14,761 nucleotides of DNA from CAIXMG01 sp964628065 (GTDB taxonomy: Bacteria > Patescibacteriota > Minisyncoccia > Phycocordibacterales > UBA1006), in the NCBI GenBank assembly GCA_964628065.1, contig CAZVLM010000015.1:1-14761 (forward strand), read 5' to 3'. Each line of letters begins with the position of its first letter. Positions within the stretch are counted from its first letter, which is position 1. Below the pieces are notes generated by a model. It did not search any database. It was not told where the DNA came from and saw only the letters and a program-made list of their open reading frames with translations. The position numbers were made by a program, and so were the translations under genes. This document shows, piece by piece, positions 1 through 6,597 of the stretch.

Positions 1-401
1 ACTTTTTTCGCTTTGCCGGACTTGATAAGTGCTACGCCTTGTTCAACGCCAAACAAGAAACTGGGGCATGCATTGTTTACATCATATCCTGCCGCATTTT
101 TAAGTTTCAGTTCATTAATGACAACCACTGCGGTCGAAGGAAAGAAATAATCAGGCGTCAGCGTTCCTACAATAAGGTAATCAATTTCTTCAGCTGATAC
201 GCCCTGATCAAGAATCTTCTGAACAGCTTTTGCTGCCATGCCCGCCGTCGTAAGATCATCTGAATAGCGTCGCTCGAGGATTCCCGTTTTTCCATACGCA
301 TCATCAACTGTTCCAACGCCAGGATAGCGCTCTACAATTTCTGGATTGCCGACAATTCGATCGGGAACGTAATATGAACTTTTTGTAATGGCTATAGTCA
401 T
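1..401 (-). CDS. fabH: 3-oxoacyl-ACP synthase III (FabH)-like, 3' part outside window
   Basis: The first 133 residues of a thiolase-fold condensing enzyme are present; the rest lies beyond the left edge. FabH-type enzymes join an acyl-CoA starter to malonyl-ACP in the cytosol. Seen directly: an N-terminal TKSSYYVPDRIV strand-turn, the KTGILERRY segment equivalent to the family's RTGIxxRR, the TPDYFFPSTA segment, and the catalytic cysteine at residue 112 in NNACPSF, the position it has in E. coli FabH. The residues after the cysteine are PSF rather than the usual SGF, so the acyl or CoA substrate may differ; an HMG-CoA-synthase-like or other KAS III relative is possible. The ATG at 401 lies 3 bases after the stop of the thioesterase gene, so the two form an operon. 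No Shine-Dalgarno sequence precedes it. The His and Asn of the catalytic triad cannot be checked because they are outside the window. Confidence 0.85.
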   Translation of the reverse strand, partial: MTIAITKSSYYVPDRIVGNPEIVERYPGVGTVDDAYGKTGILERRYSDDLTTAGMAAKAVQKILDQGVSAEEIDYLIVGTLTPDYFFPSTAVVVINELKLKNAAGYDVNNACPSFLFGVEQGVALIKSGKAKK

Positions 402-404
402 AAC

Positions 405-887
405 TTATTTTTCAGGAATAGGAATGCTGATAAAAAATGCTTTCGCGGTCGCAAGGACTTCTTCGCCCTGCATGATCTTCGATGAGAACCAGAATTTTCT
501 TCCGTCTTCTTTCTCGCACACAGCTTCGATCGTGAGCGGTTGCTCAGTCGGCACAGGCTTAAGGATTTCGATAGAAGAAAGTTCGCGCATAACGATGATT
601 TTTTCCTCGGGAAGGCATTTCGCAAATCCAAGAGGAATTCCCATGAAGGCGTCGAATGCAAATGCGATGGCGCCGCCGTGAACCCTTCCGCCAAAGGTCT
701 GAGCCCTCTTAGGAAAAACGATTTCCAAACTGGCATTAGTAATTATTCCGGAATCTGCATGTAAAACCGACTTAGTAAAATCTATATTAAAAAAGTCATT
801 TATTTCCTTGGTTTCTGAGGTGAAAAACTCATCATAGAAAGCCTTGGATTTATCGGGAAGGGTTTCGTACATGTCCTGAAGTGTCAT
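405..887 (-). CDS. PaaI/YbgC-type hotdog-fold acyl thioesterase
   Basis: A 160-residue protein with one hotdog domain, expected to hydrolyse acyl-CoA or acyl-ACP thioesters in the cytosol. The best evidence is the GGRVHGGAIAFAFDAFMG segment at residues 66-83, which matches the PaaI-family helix with HGG and an acidic residue (Asp79) on the central helix. The remainder has the alternating beta pattern of the fold (SLEIVFPKRA; PLTIEAVCEKEDGRKFWFSSKI; LATAKAFFIS). The N-terminal 40 residues are helical and charged. The ATG at 887 is supported by a TATAAT box ending 6 bases upstream. It is the first gene of a two-gene operon with the FabH-like gene, which suggests a shared acyl-thioester substrate. 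The substrate cannot be read from the sequence. Confidence 0.85.
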   Translation of the reverse strand: MTLQDMYETLPDKSKAFYDEFFTSETKEINDFFNIDFTKSVLHADSGIITNASLEIVFPKRAQTFGGRVHGGAIAFAFDAFMGIPLGFAKCLPEEKIIVMRELSSIEILKPVPTEQPLTIEAVCEKEDGRKFWFSSKIMQGEEVLATAKAFFISIPIPEK

Positions 888-893
888 GGCTTA

Positions 894-899
894 ATTATA
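894..899 (-). promoter_or_regulatory. -10 box TATAAT of the thioesterase-fabH operon
   Basis: A perfect TATAAT on the minus strand ends 6 bases before the ATG at 887. No -35 box is visible at 16-18 bases upstream. The predicted transcript would begin at or next to the start codon. Confidence 0.65.
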
Positions 900-930
900 C
901 ATTTTTCGATATAGAATCAAAGGATTTATA

Positions 931-939
931 TGCTAAACT
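931..939 (+). promoter_or_regulatory. Extended -10 promoter TGcTAAACT of livG-livF
   Basis: TGcTAAACT ends 8 bases before the livG ATG at 948. No -35 box and no Shine-Dalgarno sequence are visible. This promoter lies back to back with that of the thioesterase within a 60-base intergenic region. Confidence 0.65.
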
Positions 940-947
940 AACTCTAT

Positions 948-1679
948 ATGGCAATTCTCGAAACAAAAGGAATTAAGAAATACTTCGGCGGAGTCCATGC
1001 TGTAGACGGTGTGTCGGTTGCGTTCGAACAGGGAAAGATTACGGGGCTAATCGGGCCGAACGGATCGGGGAAGACGACTATGATGAATATTTTATCTGGA
1101 TTTATTCCGTTTGATTCAGGAACAATCAGTATTCTCGGTGAAGACTTAAAAAAAGTTTCTCCGTGGGACATGCCAGAACTCGGTATTACGCGAACCTTCC
1201 AAAACATCCGTGTGTTCGAGCAGATGACGGTGCTTGATAACCTGCTGGTCGTCATGACGAACCGTCATCCAGTCGGATCGATCTTTGGAAAACACACGAA
1301 GGCGCATGTGACTCAGGCAGAAGAAGTGATTGAAAAATTAGGGCTGACTCATCAGAAAAACAATCTTGCTGCCAACTTGTCCTATGGACAGCGAAAGCTT
1401 TTGGAAATCGGACGCGCGTTACTCATGAAATCTGATGCTTACTTATTCGATGAACCGTATGCAGGACTGTTTCCTGAAATGGTAAAACTTGTAACGAGCA
1501 TCATGTCTGAACTTCGCACAGCAGGTAAGACCGTTATCTTGATCGAGCACAACATGAGTATCATTCGCCAGCTTTGCGACACGGTTATCGTGATGGATGC
1601 AGGAAAAGTACTCGCGACAGGAACACCAGAAAAAGTACTTTCTGAAAAAGAAGTCATCGAGGCGTATTTGGGAGAATAA
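948..1679 (+). CDS. livG: Branched-chain amino acid type ABC transporter ATPase LivG
   Basis: A 243-residue ABC ATPase that would power import of amino acids (HAAT family) from the cytosolic face. Motifs seen: Walker A GPNGSGKTT at 36-44, Q-loop Gln85 in TRTFQNIRVF, which is the LivG-specific version of this loop, signature LSYGQRK at 144-150, Walker B AYLFDEP at 164-170 with Glu169, and switch His201 in EHNM. The C-terminus (EAYLGE) is also typical of LivG. Length is normal for the family. The gene is first in an operon with livF 5 bases downstream. No livH/livM permease lies beside it, which is unusual because these genes are normally clustered; the partners must be elsewhere or the membrane component is different. 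The ATG at 948 is fixed by the adjacent -10 box. All ATPase residues are intact. Confidence 0.95.
   Translation: MAILETKGIKKYFGGVHAVDGVSVAFEQGKITGLIGPNGSGKTTMMNILSGFIPFDSGTISILGEDLKKVSPWDMPELGITRTFQNIRVFEQMTVLDNLLVVMTNRHPVGSIFGKHTKAHVTQAEEVIEKLGLTHQKNNLAANLSYGQRKLLEIGRALLMKSDAYLFDEPYAGLFPEMVKLVTSIMSELRTAGKTVILIEHNMSIIRQLCDTVIVMDAGKVLATGTPEKVLSEKEVIEAYLGE
1670..1675 (+). promoter_or_regulatory. Shine-Dalgarno-like GGGAGA before livF
   Basis: GGGAGA inside the last codons of livG lies 9 bases before the livF ATG. It is one of the few ribosome-binding-site-like sequences in the window and sits before an operon-internal gene, while the first genes of transcripts lack one. Confidence 0.5.
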
Positions 1680-1684
1680 ACACT

Positions 1685-2407
1685 ATGAACACTAATTGGC
1701 TACTTCAACTTAAAAACATCACCGCATCATACGGCACGAAGCCGATTCTTCATGATGTAAGCGTAGAGATTAACGAAGGAGAAATCATCGCGGTGCTAGG
1801 ACCCAACGGATCAGGGAAGTCTACGATTTTGAAAAGCATGTTCGGACTTACCCAAGTTGAGTCGGGCGATGTGATGTACTTAGGAAATAAAATTCATCCC
1901 GTTGCTCACGAACTTGTTAAGATGGGAGTGGCATTTGTCCCGCAGGGTAGACGAGTATTTACAAACTTAAACGTTCAAGAAAACTTGGAAATCGGCGGAT
2001 TTTTCCTCAACGACCGCAAGGAAGTAGCACGCCGCATTGCAGAAGTGTATAAGCTGTTCCCGATGCTTCATGAAAAGAGAAAGGAAAAATCAAGCAGCCT
2101 TTCCGGAGGCCAGCAGCAAATTCTCGCCATCGCGCGAGGACTGATGGTAGAGCCAAAGCTCCTCATGCTTGATGAGCCCACGCTAGGACTTTCACCCAAA
2201 GCCGTAAAAGAAGTCTTCGCTCTTATTAAGAAAATTAACGAAGAACGAAAGATGGCCATTGTTATCGTAGAGCATAACTTGCGATCACTTCTTCCGATCA
2301 CGAACCGTGTGTACGTAGTGAATCACGGAAAGATCGCATTCCATGGGAACCCGGAAACGCTTGAGGAGGAAAATATTTTGGAAAAAGTATATATGGGAAA
2401 AATGTAA
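1685..2407 (+). CDS. livF: Branched-chain amino acid type ABC transporter ATPase LivF
   Basis: A 240-residue ABC ATPase, the partner of LivG in the NBD heterodimer of a HAAT-type importer. Motifs seen: Walker A GPNGSGKST at 39-47, Q-loop Gln87 in VPQGRRVF (the LivF form), signature LSGGQQQ at 139-145, Walker B LLMLDEP at 159-165 with Glu164, D-loop-like TLGLSP, and switch His197 in VEHNLR. Length is normal. It starts 5 bases after livG, preceded by GGGAGA, and its stop codon is part of the downstream terminator stem. Together with LivG it would drive uptake through the receptors encoded at 3082-6489; that link is inferred from proximity, as no permease is present. Confidence 0.95.
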   Translation: MNTNWLLQLKNITASYGTKPILHDVSVEINEGEIIAVLGPNGSGKSTILKSMFGLTQVESGDVMYLGNKIHPVAHELVKMGVAFVPQGRRVFTNLNVQENLEIGGFFLNDRKEVARRIAEVYKLFPMLHEKRKEKSSSLSGGQQQILAIARGLMVEPKLLMLDEPTLGLSPKAVKEVFALIKKINEERKMAIVIVEHNLRSLLPITNRVYVVNHGKIAFHGNPETLEEENILEKVYMGKM

Positions 2408-2441
2408 GTAAAAACCCCGAGCGTATCGAGGGTTTTTACTT
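2406..2441. terminator. Two-way terminator between livF and the 2449-3045 gene
   Basis: A perfect 12-bp stem (2406-2417 with 2430-2441; AAGTAAAAACCC and its complement) flanks a short loop, with A and T runs on both sides. It can end transcripts from both directions and includes the livF stop codon. Confidence 0.85.
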
Positions 2442-2448
2442 AAGTATT

Positions 2449-3045
2449 TTATCCTTTTATATCGTAAGTCTTTAGTTCAAGCGTTTTCACATCAAGCATG
2501 TAATTCTCTGCCTTGCCTTTCTTTGGCGGTTCTGTAATAAGTATCAAGCTGTTAGCAGGATCGCCATAGGCCTGATTAAGTTTCATGCCGGTCAATAATT
2601 GTTTGATCTCTTTTCCATTGAAGTCAACGATAGATATTACAGGAGTTTTGTCTTCGATATCAGTATAAAACAGTAATTTATCAGACCCTACAAATGATTT
2701 TGGTTCAGCGCCTCCGCCGATACCCATAGTTCCGATGCCTTTGTAAATTCTGTCATTCTTGTAATCGTAGACTCCAAACTCGACGCTTTCCTGACTAGTT
2801 GGATACTTGAATGCAATCAAATGCTCATCGGGATAACTAAAAACAATATTAACTGCTCCCATATCCCTACTTAGAGTAAACGTATCGAAAAACTCGAAGA
2901 ACTTATTCGGCTCAACAACCTGCGGCGCAGGTGGAAGCTGCACAATACGTGAAGGAACAGGTTTCATAGTGTAGGAAATGAAAAATCCTGCAGCTCCTCC
3001 TATGATAAAAATAAGTAATGCAATGAAGAAGTTTTTTGTGGTCAT
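2449..3045 (-). CDS. Membrane-anchored protein of unknown function
   Basis: I do not recognise this 198-residue protein. Residues about 5-26 form one hydrophobic helix (FFIALLIFIIGGAAGFFISY), followed by a proline-rich stalk at 29-43 and a soluble domain that should face outside. The soluble part has repeated short beta-type stretches (HLIAFKYP, FGVYDYKNDRIYKG, DKLLFYTDI, ISIVDFNGKEI, SLILITEP), which resembles the blade pattern of a beta-propeller but is too short for a whole one. The ATG at 3045 is supported by an extended -10 box TGtTATGAT ending 6 bases upstream. It shares a 36-base divergent promoter region with a receptor gene and converges with livF, so it may belong to the transport locus; that is only an inference from position. 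Confidence 0.85.
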   Translation of the reverse strand: MTTKNFFIALLIFIIGGAAGFFISYTMKPVPSRIVQLPPAPQVVEPNKFFEFFDTFTLSRDMGAVNIVFSYPDEHLIAFKYPTSQESVEFGVYDYKNDRIYKGIGTMGIGGGAEPKSFVGSDKLLFYTDIEDKTPVISIVDFNGKEIKQLLTGMKLNQAYGDPANSLILITEPPKKGKAENYMLDVKTLELKTYDIKG

Positions 3046-3051
3046 AGATCC

Positions 3052-3060
3052 ATCATAACA
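3052..3060 (-). promoter_or_regulatory. Extended -10 promoter TGtTATGAT
   Basis: On the minus strand, ending 6 bases before the ATG at 3045. It is divergent from the promoter at 3066-3074, with only 5 bases between them, so each -35 region would fall inside the other promoter. Confidence 0.6.
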
Positions 3061-3065
3061 TTTTT

Positions 3066-3074
3066 TGCTATACT
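3066..3074 (+). promoter_or_regulatory. Extended -10 promoter TGcTATACT
   Basis: Ends 7 bases before the ATG at 3082. The same nine bases recur at 8071-8079 with the same spacing to a start codon. No -35 box is visible. Confidence 0.7.
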
Positions 3075-3081
3075 TTTAAGT

Positions 3082-4158
3082 ATGAATAAAAAACACTGGA
3101 TTATTGGTATTATTCTAATTGCTGTATTAATACTTATTGGCGTATTCACGAGAAAAACTTCGTCCACGACTATTCCTTTAGGGGTTATCGCAGGCACCAC
3201 TGGTGACTACGCTGCCGCGGGGGAGGCTTATATAAAAGGCTTTAACCTTGCCATGGAAGAGTGGAACACTCAGCATACCCCAAAGTTCAGCGCCACCATC
3301 GAAGACGACGGCTTTAATGCCCAGAAAGGGGTTGCAGCTTATCACAAACTTAAGTCTGCGAATAATGTCAGTGCCTATGCCATTCTCTCTTCGTTTACGA
3401 TTGATGCCATCATCCAGAACCTTAACCAAGAAACCAAGCCTGTAGCCCTTGGTTTTGAACAAAGCACACCGGCAACAGATGACAATGTTTTTCAAGTACT
3501 ACCAGCCGCAAGTCCTGTTCAAGAACAATTAGGAGCCTATTTAAAAGAAAAAGGTTACAAAAAACCCGCAGTAGTCTTCAGCAACAATACCTCTGTATAT
3601 GGAAACTTCCTTGCTTCATTTCTGAAGGGATACGCTGCGCCCATTGCGCAAAACGGTGTCGGATCGATGAACGAAGAAGCAAGCTCGCTTGCGACGAAAC
3701 TTCTTTCGCAGGATCATGACGTCATCGTCTTCTACATGAACCCAAAGGATGGCGCATTGCTCGTGAAGCAGATTCTCCTCCAGTCGGAAGGTTCGCGCCC
3801 TCAATTCGTATTCGATCAAAGTGTTCAATCAGGAATTACAGATTATCAAACTATTCTTGGGGAAAACCTTAAGGGGCTTAACGGATCTATTGTTGCATTT
3901 TCGAAAAACGACTTAACACCATCGTTTAAAGACGCGTACCAAAAGAAATATTCTGCAGATCCTGCATTTGCAACAGACATGGGATATAACTCGTTCATGC
4001 TTCTTGCAAAAACATACAACAAAGACTCGGCGACTTGGATAAAAAATATGAAGCGCGCTAATTTCAAAGGCGCAGACGGAAACGTAAGTTTCGATGAGGT
4101 AGGATTACGACTTCCAACAACAAGTTTTGGAACGTTTCGGGATGGAATAGTGAAGTAA
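3082..4158 (+). CDS. Membrane-anchored periplasmic-binding-type receptor, LivJ/LivK-like (divergent)
   Basis: A 358-residue protein of the type I periplasmic-binding fold (Peripla_BP_6, the receptor family of HAAT importers). Residues 6-24 are one hydrophobic helix with no lipobox cysteine, so it is probably held by an uncleaved N-terminal helix. The mature domain starts with IPLGVIAGTTGDYAAAGEAYIKGFNLAMEEWN, which matches the family's GxxGP...G....G..LA.eeiN start; FSATIEDDGFNAQKGVAAYHKL corresponds to the DD...p..a....kLi region. The later AVVFSNNTSVYGNFLASFLKGY and DVIVFYMNPKDGALLVKQ segments fit the hinge and second lobe. It is the most divergent of the three paralogues here and lacks the GGIKGKK segment. 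It is transcribed alone, ending at a two-way terminator. The ligand is unknown; amino acids or short peptides are likely. Confidence 0.9.
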   Translation: MNKKHWIIGIILIAVLILIGVFTRKTSSTTIPLGVIAGTTGDYAAAGEAYIKGFNLAMEEWNTQHTPKFSATIEDDGFNAQKGVAAYHKLKSANNVSAYAILSSFTIDAIIQNLNQETKPVALGFEQSTPATDDNVFQVLPAASPVQEQLGAYLKEKGYKKPAVVFSNNTSVYGNFLASFLKGYAAPIAQNGVGSMNEEASSLATKLLSQDHDVIVFYMNPKDGALLVKQILLQSEGSRPQFVFDQSVQSGITDYQTILGENLKGLNGSIVAFSKNDLTPSFKDAYQKKYSADPAFATDMGYNSFMLLAKTYNKDSATWIKNMKRANFKGADGNVSFDEVGLRLPTTSFGTFRDGIVK

Positions 4159-4160
4159 TA

Positions 4161-4186
4161 TAAAAACAGCCCGAGGGCTGTTTTTA
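4161..4186. terminator. Two-way terminator between two receptor genes
   Basis: The stem TAAAAACAGCC pairs with GGCTGTTTTTA around the loop CGAG. A and T tracts on both sides allow function for both converging genes. The right end includes the stop codon of the minus-strand receptor gene at 4184-4186. Confidence 0.85.
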
Positions 4187-5314
4187 CTTAACTATTTCGT
4201 AATCGCCTAATTCAGAATTATACTTGAACAAATCAAGATTAGTCTTGTCTACTCCATGAATTTTATCAAATCCTGTTTTCCCGAATGTAACCGTATCGAA
4301 TTGATGGGATTCAAGATAAGAACGGACCACTTCCGTTGTTCCATCTGTGTGCTCAATGGCATCTTTTAGTATATAAACACTGTCGTAAGCAATAGATGCT
4401 GCGAATACAGGATCTATACCAAATCTCTTCTTATACTTTTCTGCAAAGGTGCTTGGAATTGGTTCAAATCCTACATAATAAGTATTGTTGAGTAATCCTT
4501 TGTAATCAGGATTTGCTCCGAATTCGGCAATGAGCTCAGAATTATAGAAAGGCACACTCTCTAGTCCCAGCTCCTTTCGCTGTCGATACAATGCTCCATA
4601 TTCCTGATCGCTACCAAATCCGACAAGTACCATATCAGGCTTTTGGCTCTTAATCTCTAAAAGTTTCGTTCTGTAGTCCACTGTATGCATTGGAACTTTG
4701 TTGTAAGTTACTTTTGCTCCTGCGTCCTCTGCTTTCTTCACAATATAACTTGCAAAGTCCATGTAATACGGATCATTTTGGACTAATACATACAATGATT
4801 TAATATTTTCCTTTCCTGTTAGTTTCAAGTAATCTCTTCCTTGATAATCTGTTCGATAATATGTTGAGAACACATTTTTGAAAAACTGTGTTGGCGTGTG
4901 GATTGTTGTTACCGTTGCTGAAGGAAGAATGAAAATTTTTTTGTATTGCTCTGATAGGGGAAGGGTTCCCTGATAACTATCAGACCATGTCGGACCGATC
5001 AGATATTCAACATTATCTACGCTCAGCAACTTTGATGCGGCAGCTACCACTCCCTGATTTGTACTTTTCGTATCCTCTGAAATAATCTCAATCTTTTTGC
5101 CTTTAATGCCGCCTTTTTCATTTATCTCGTCAACCGCCATTTGAATACTGTTATGTTCAGCTTCGCCCCATACGGCTGAATCTCCGGTAAGTCCAAGGGC
5201 TGCGCCGATCTTGATCGCTCCTTCTAGTTTCGGATTTGCGTTCTTCCGCACTAGAACAATCGCAACCACGACCGCAATAATAACAATAATCCCAATCCAA
5301 AGTTTCTTGTTCAT
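4184..5314 (-). CDS. Membrane-anchored periplasmic-binding-type receptor, LivJ/LivK-like
   Basis: A 376-residue receptor of the Peripla_BP_6 family. Residues 5-22 (LWIGIIVIIAVVVAIVLV) form a membrane helix with no cysteine for lipidation. The domain starts IKIGAALGLTGDSAVWGE, then AVDEINEKGGIKGKKIEII and a YLIGPTWSDSYQGTLPLSEQ segment, all in the order of LivJ/LivK. The LivJ ligand-contact region (SSST) is replaced by GPTWSD, so the ligand may not be a branched-chain amino acid. A GTG at 5332 would extend the frame, but the ATG at 5314 is preferred: the extended -10 box TGaTATACT ends 8 bases before it and would overlap the longer version. It is a close paralogue of the next gene upstream (5371-6489), which suggests tandem duplication. 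Each has its own promoter, with a terminator between them. Confidence 0.92.
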   Translation of the reverse strand: MNKKLWIGIIVIIAVVVAIVLVRKNANPKLEGAIKIGAALGLTGDSAVWGEAEHNSIQMAVDEINEKGGIKGKKIEIISEDTKSTNQGVVAAASKLLSVDNVEYLIGPTWSDSYQGTLPLSEQYKKIFILPSATVTTIHTPTQFFKNVFSTYYRTDYQGRDYLKLTGKENIKSLYVLVQNDPYYMDFASYIVKKAEDAGAKVTYNKVPMHTVDYRTKLLEIKSQKPDMVLVGFGSDQEYGALYRQRKELGLESVPFYNSELIAEFGANPDYKGLLNNTYYVGFEPIPSTFAEKYKKRFGIDPVFAASIAYDSVYILKDAIEHTDGTTEVVRSYLESHQFDTVTFGKTGFDKIHGVDKTNLDLFKYNSELGDYEIVK

Positions 5315-5322
5315 ATGGCTTA

Positions 5323-5331
5323 AGTATATCA
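5323..5331 (-). promoter_or_regulatory. Extended -10 promoter TGaTATACT
   Basis: On the minus strand, ending 8 bases before the ATG at 5314. It decides against the longer GTG start at 5332, which would place the promoter inside the coding region. Confidence 0.7.
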
Positions 5332-5335
5332 CAGC

Positions 5336-5356
5336 AAAAACCAGCCTTTTGGGCTG
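5336..5356 (-). terminator. Terminator of the 5371-6489 receptor gene
   Basis: On the minus strand CAGCC, loop CAAAA, GGCTG is followed by G and five T. It lies directly upstream of the promoter of the next receptor gene, so the two tandem receptors are separate transcripts. Confidence 0.75.
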
Positions 5357-5370
5357 ATTTTGGGCTTAAC

Positions 5371-6489
5371 TTATTTAAGTATTATCGCCGCACCATTCTT
5401 AATCTGCTTCATTTCATACGTCTCATTCTTTGTCTCAACTCCGTTTATGGCATCGAACTTCATATCTCCGAAAGTAATGGTCTTAAATGTTGTATTTTTA
5501 ACATACCCAACCAAGTCTTCCGGCTGGTTCTCGAGAGCCTGTGCCAAAATCATGATAGTATCATATCCATTCGAAGCTCCAAATCGAGGAGTTTCTCCAT
5601 TGAACTTTTTCTTGTATTCAATTTCGAACGAATCATCCTGTCGCGTAGCAGAGAAGAAATACAAATCGTTTACTAAAGACTTGTAATCTTGATTTTCTAC
5701 GTAATCCTGTCCGAATTCATCAGTGACGAGAGGCACGTTAAATGCAAGCTGGGCTCGATTCTTAAAGAATGAGTCCATTGCTTTCTGATCATACAAAGAG
5801 AAGAACACCATGTCTGCCTTGTCGCTCTTGATTTTCGTAAGGAGCGTTTTGAAATCAGCTTCGCCACCGTTAACAGATTCGTGTCTTACGACGGTGATTC
5901 CTCGCTTGACTGCTTCTGCTTCGATACGAGCACCGAGATCATTGTAGTACGCATCATTCTGGTGAATGATGACCAACCGCTTCACGCTTTTTTCTTTGAA
6001 GAATTCATTTACGAGTTCGGCCTTGGGCTGGGATCGATACCACAAGGAGAACGTGTTCTTGTTTACAACCGGAGTATTGAATGCCTCGACACCCGAATCG
6101 GGAGTAATCATGACTACATTTTTTCCTTCAACGACTCCTTGTGCGCCCTGGTATACATCAATCCATGTGGGACCGATGATTGCAGATACTTTGTCGATGC
6201 TAATTAATTTCTGAACAGCAGAAATTGATCCAGCCGAACTACTTTTCATATCTTCAACAACCAGTTCAACCTTCTTCCCCTTAATGCCCCCTTTCTTATT
6301 TAAGTCTTCAACAGCCATCTGTGCTCCCTTCAGAGACATTTCGCCCCACGAAGCAGTATCACCAGTAAGACCAATGACGGCACCAATTTTTACTGTTTCA
6401 TTTGACGCCGGTTTTTTAGTAGCAACGACTGCCATCACAATTGCCGCAATAATAACTATTCCTACGATCCATTTGATATATGTTTTCAT
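5371..6489 (-). CDS. Membrane-anchored periplasmic-binding-type receptor, LivJ/LivK-like
   Basis: A 372-residue Peripla_BP_6 receptor. Residues 6-23 (KWIVGIVIIAAIVMAVVA) form a hydrophobic helix, again with no lipobox cysteine. The first lobe shows VKIGAVIGLTGDTASWGE, AVEDLNKKGGIKGKKVELV and SAIIGPTWIDVYQGAQ in the expected family order, then VVMITPDSGVEAFNTP, which matches the LivJ-like ITPaaT region. RLVIIHQNDAYYNDLGARIEAEAVKRG is the start of the second lobe. It shares the GPTW.D...QG element with the neighbouring receptor, so these two are recent paralogues. The ATG at 6489 is supported by TGgTATAAA ending 6 bases upstream. Its promoter faces that of the winged-helix gene across about 110 bases holding a long inverted repeat, so that regulator may control it. 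Confidence 0.92.
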   Translation of the reverse strand: MKTYIKWIVGIVIIAAIVMAVVATKKPASNETVKIGAVIGLTGDTASWGEMSLKGAQMAVEDLNKKGGIKGKKVELVVEDMKSSSAGSISAVQKLISIDKVSAIIGPTWIDVYQGAQGVVEGKNVVMITPDSGVEAFNTPVVNKNTFSLWYRSQPKAELVNEFFKEKSVKRLVIIHQNDAYYNDLGARIEAEAVKRGITVVRHESVNGGEADFKTLLTKIKSDKADMVFFSLYDQKAMDSFFKNRAQLAFNVPLVTDEFGQDYVENQDYKSLVNDLYFFSATRQDDSFEIEYKKKFNGETPRFGASNGYDTIMILAQALENQPEDLVGYVKNTTFKTITFGDMKFDAINGVETKNETYEMKQIKNGAAIILK

Positions 6490-6495
6490 AGTAGT

Positions 6496-6504
6496 TTTAT
6501 ACCA
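6496..6504 (-). promoter_or_regulatory. Extended -10 promoter TGgTATAAA
   Basis: On the minus strand, ending 6 bases before the ATG at 6489. No -35 box is visible. Confidence 0.6.
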
Positions 6505-6543
6505 TAATTTACTATTTATGTCATTTTATAAAGGCTTTTTAAG

Positions 6544-6572
6544 TATTAAGTAAACAAATTATTTACTTAATA
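6544..6572. promoter_or_regulatory. 11-bp perfect inverted repeat, probable operator
   Basis: TATTAAGTAAA at 6544-6554 and its exact complement at 6562-6572 are separated by 7 bases. There is no T run that would make it a terminator. It covers the -35 region of the rightward promoter (-10 at 6584-6589) and lies between two divergent genes, one of which encodes a winged-helix protein. This is the usual layout of an autoregulated operator. A further TAAGTA half-site lies just to the left at about 6540-6545. Confidence 0.6.
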
Positions 6573-6583
6573 TCATATGTGGT

Positions 6584-6589
6584 TATACT
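6584..6589 (+). promoter_or_regulatory. -10 box TATACT of the winged-helix gene
   Basis: Ends 8 bases before the ATG at 6598. It lies inside the longer reading frame that starts at 6577, and so favours 6598 as the true start. Confidence 0.6.
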
Positions 6590-6597
6590 TATATAAT

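Noticed and set aside
398..736. Open frames overlapping the thioesterase gene on both strands
   Set aside because: They are shadows of the hotdog gene; no family features, and composition is rich in Arg, Ser and Leu as in out-of-frame translation.
5360..6553. Several plus-strand open frames opposite the 5371-6489 receptor
   Set aside because: They lie fully opposite a receptor with clear family motifs and have no promoter of the type seen elsewhere.
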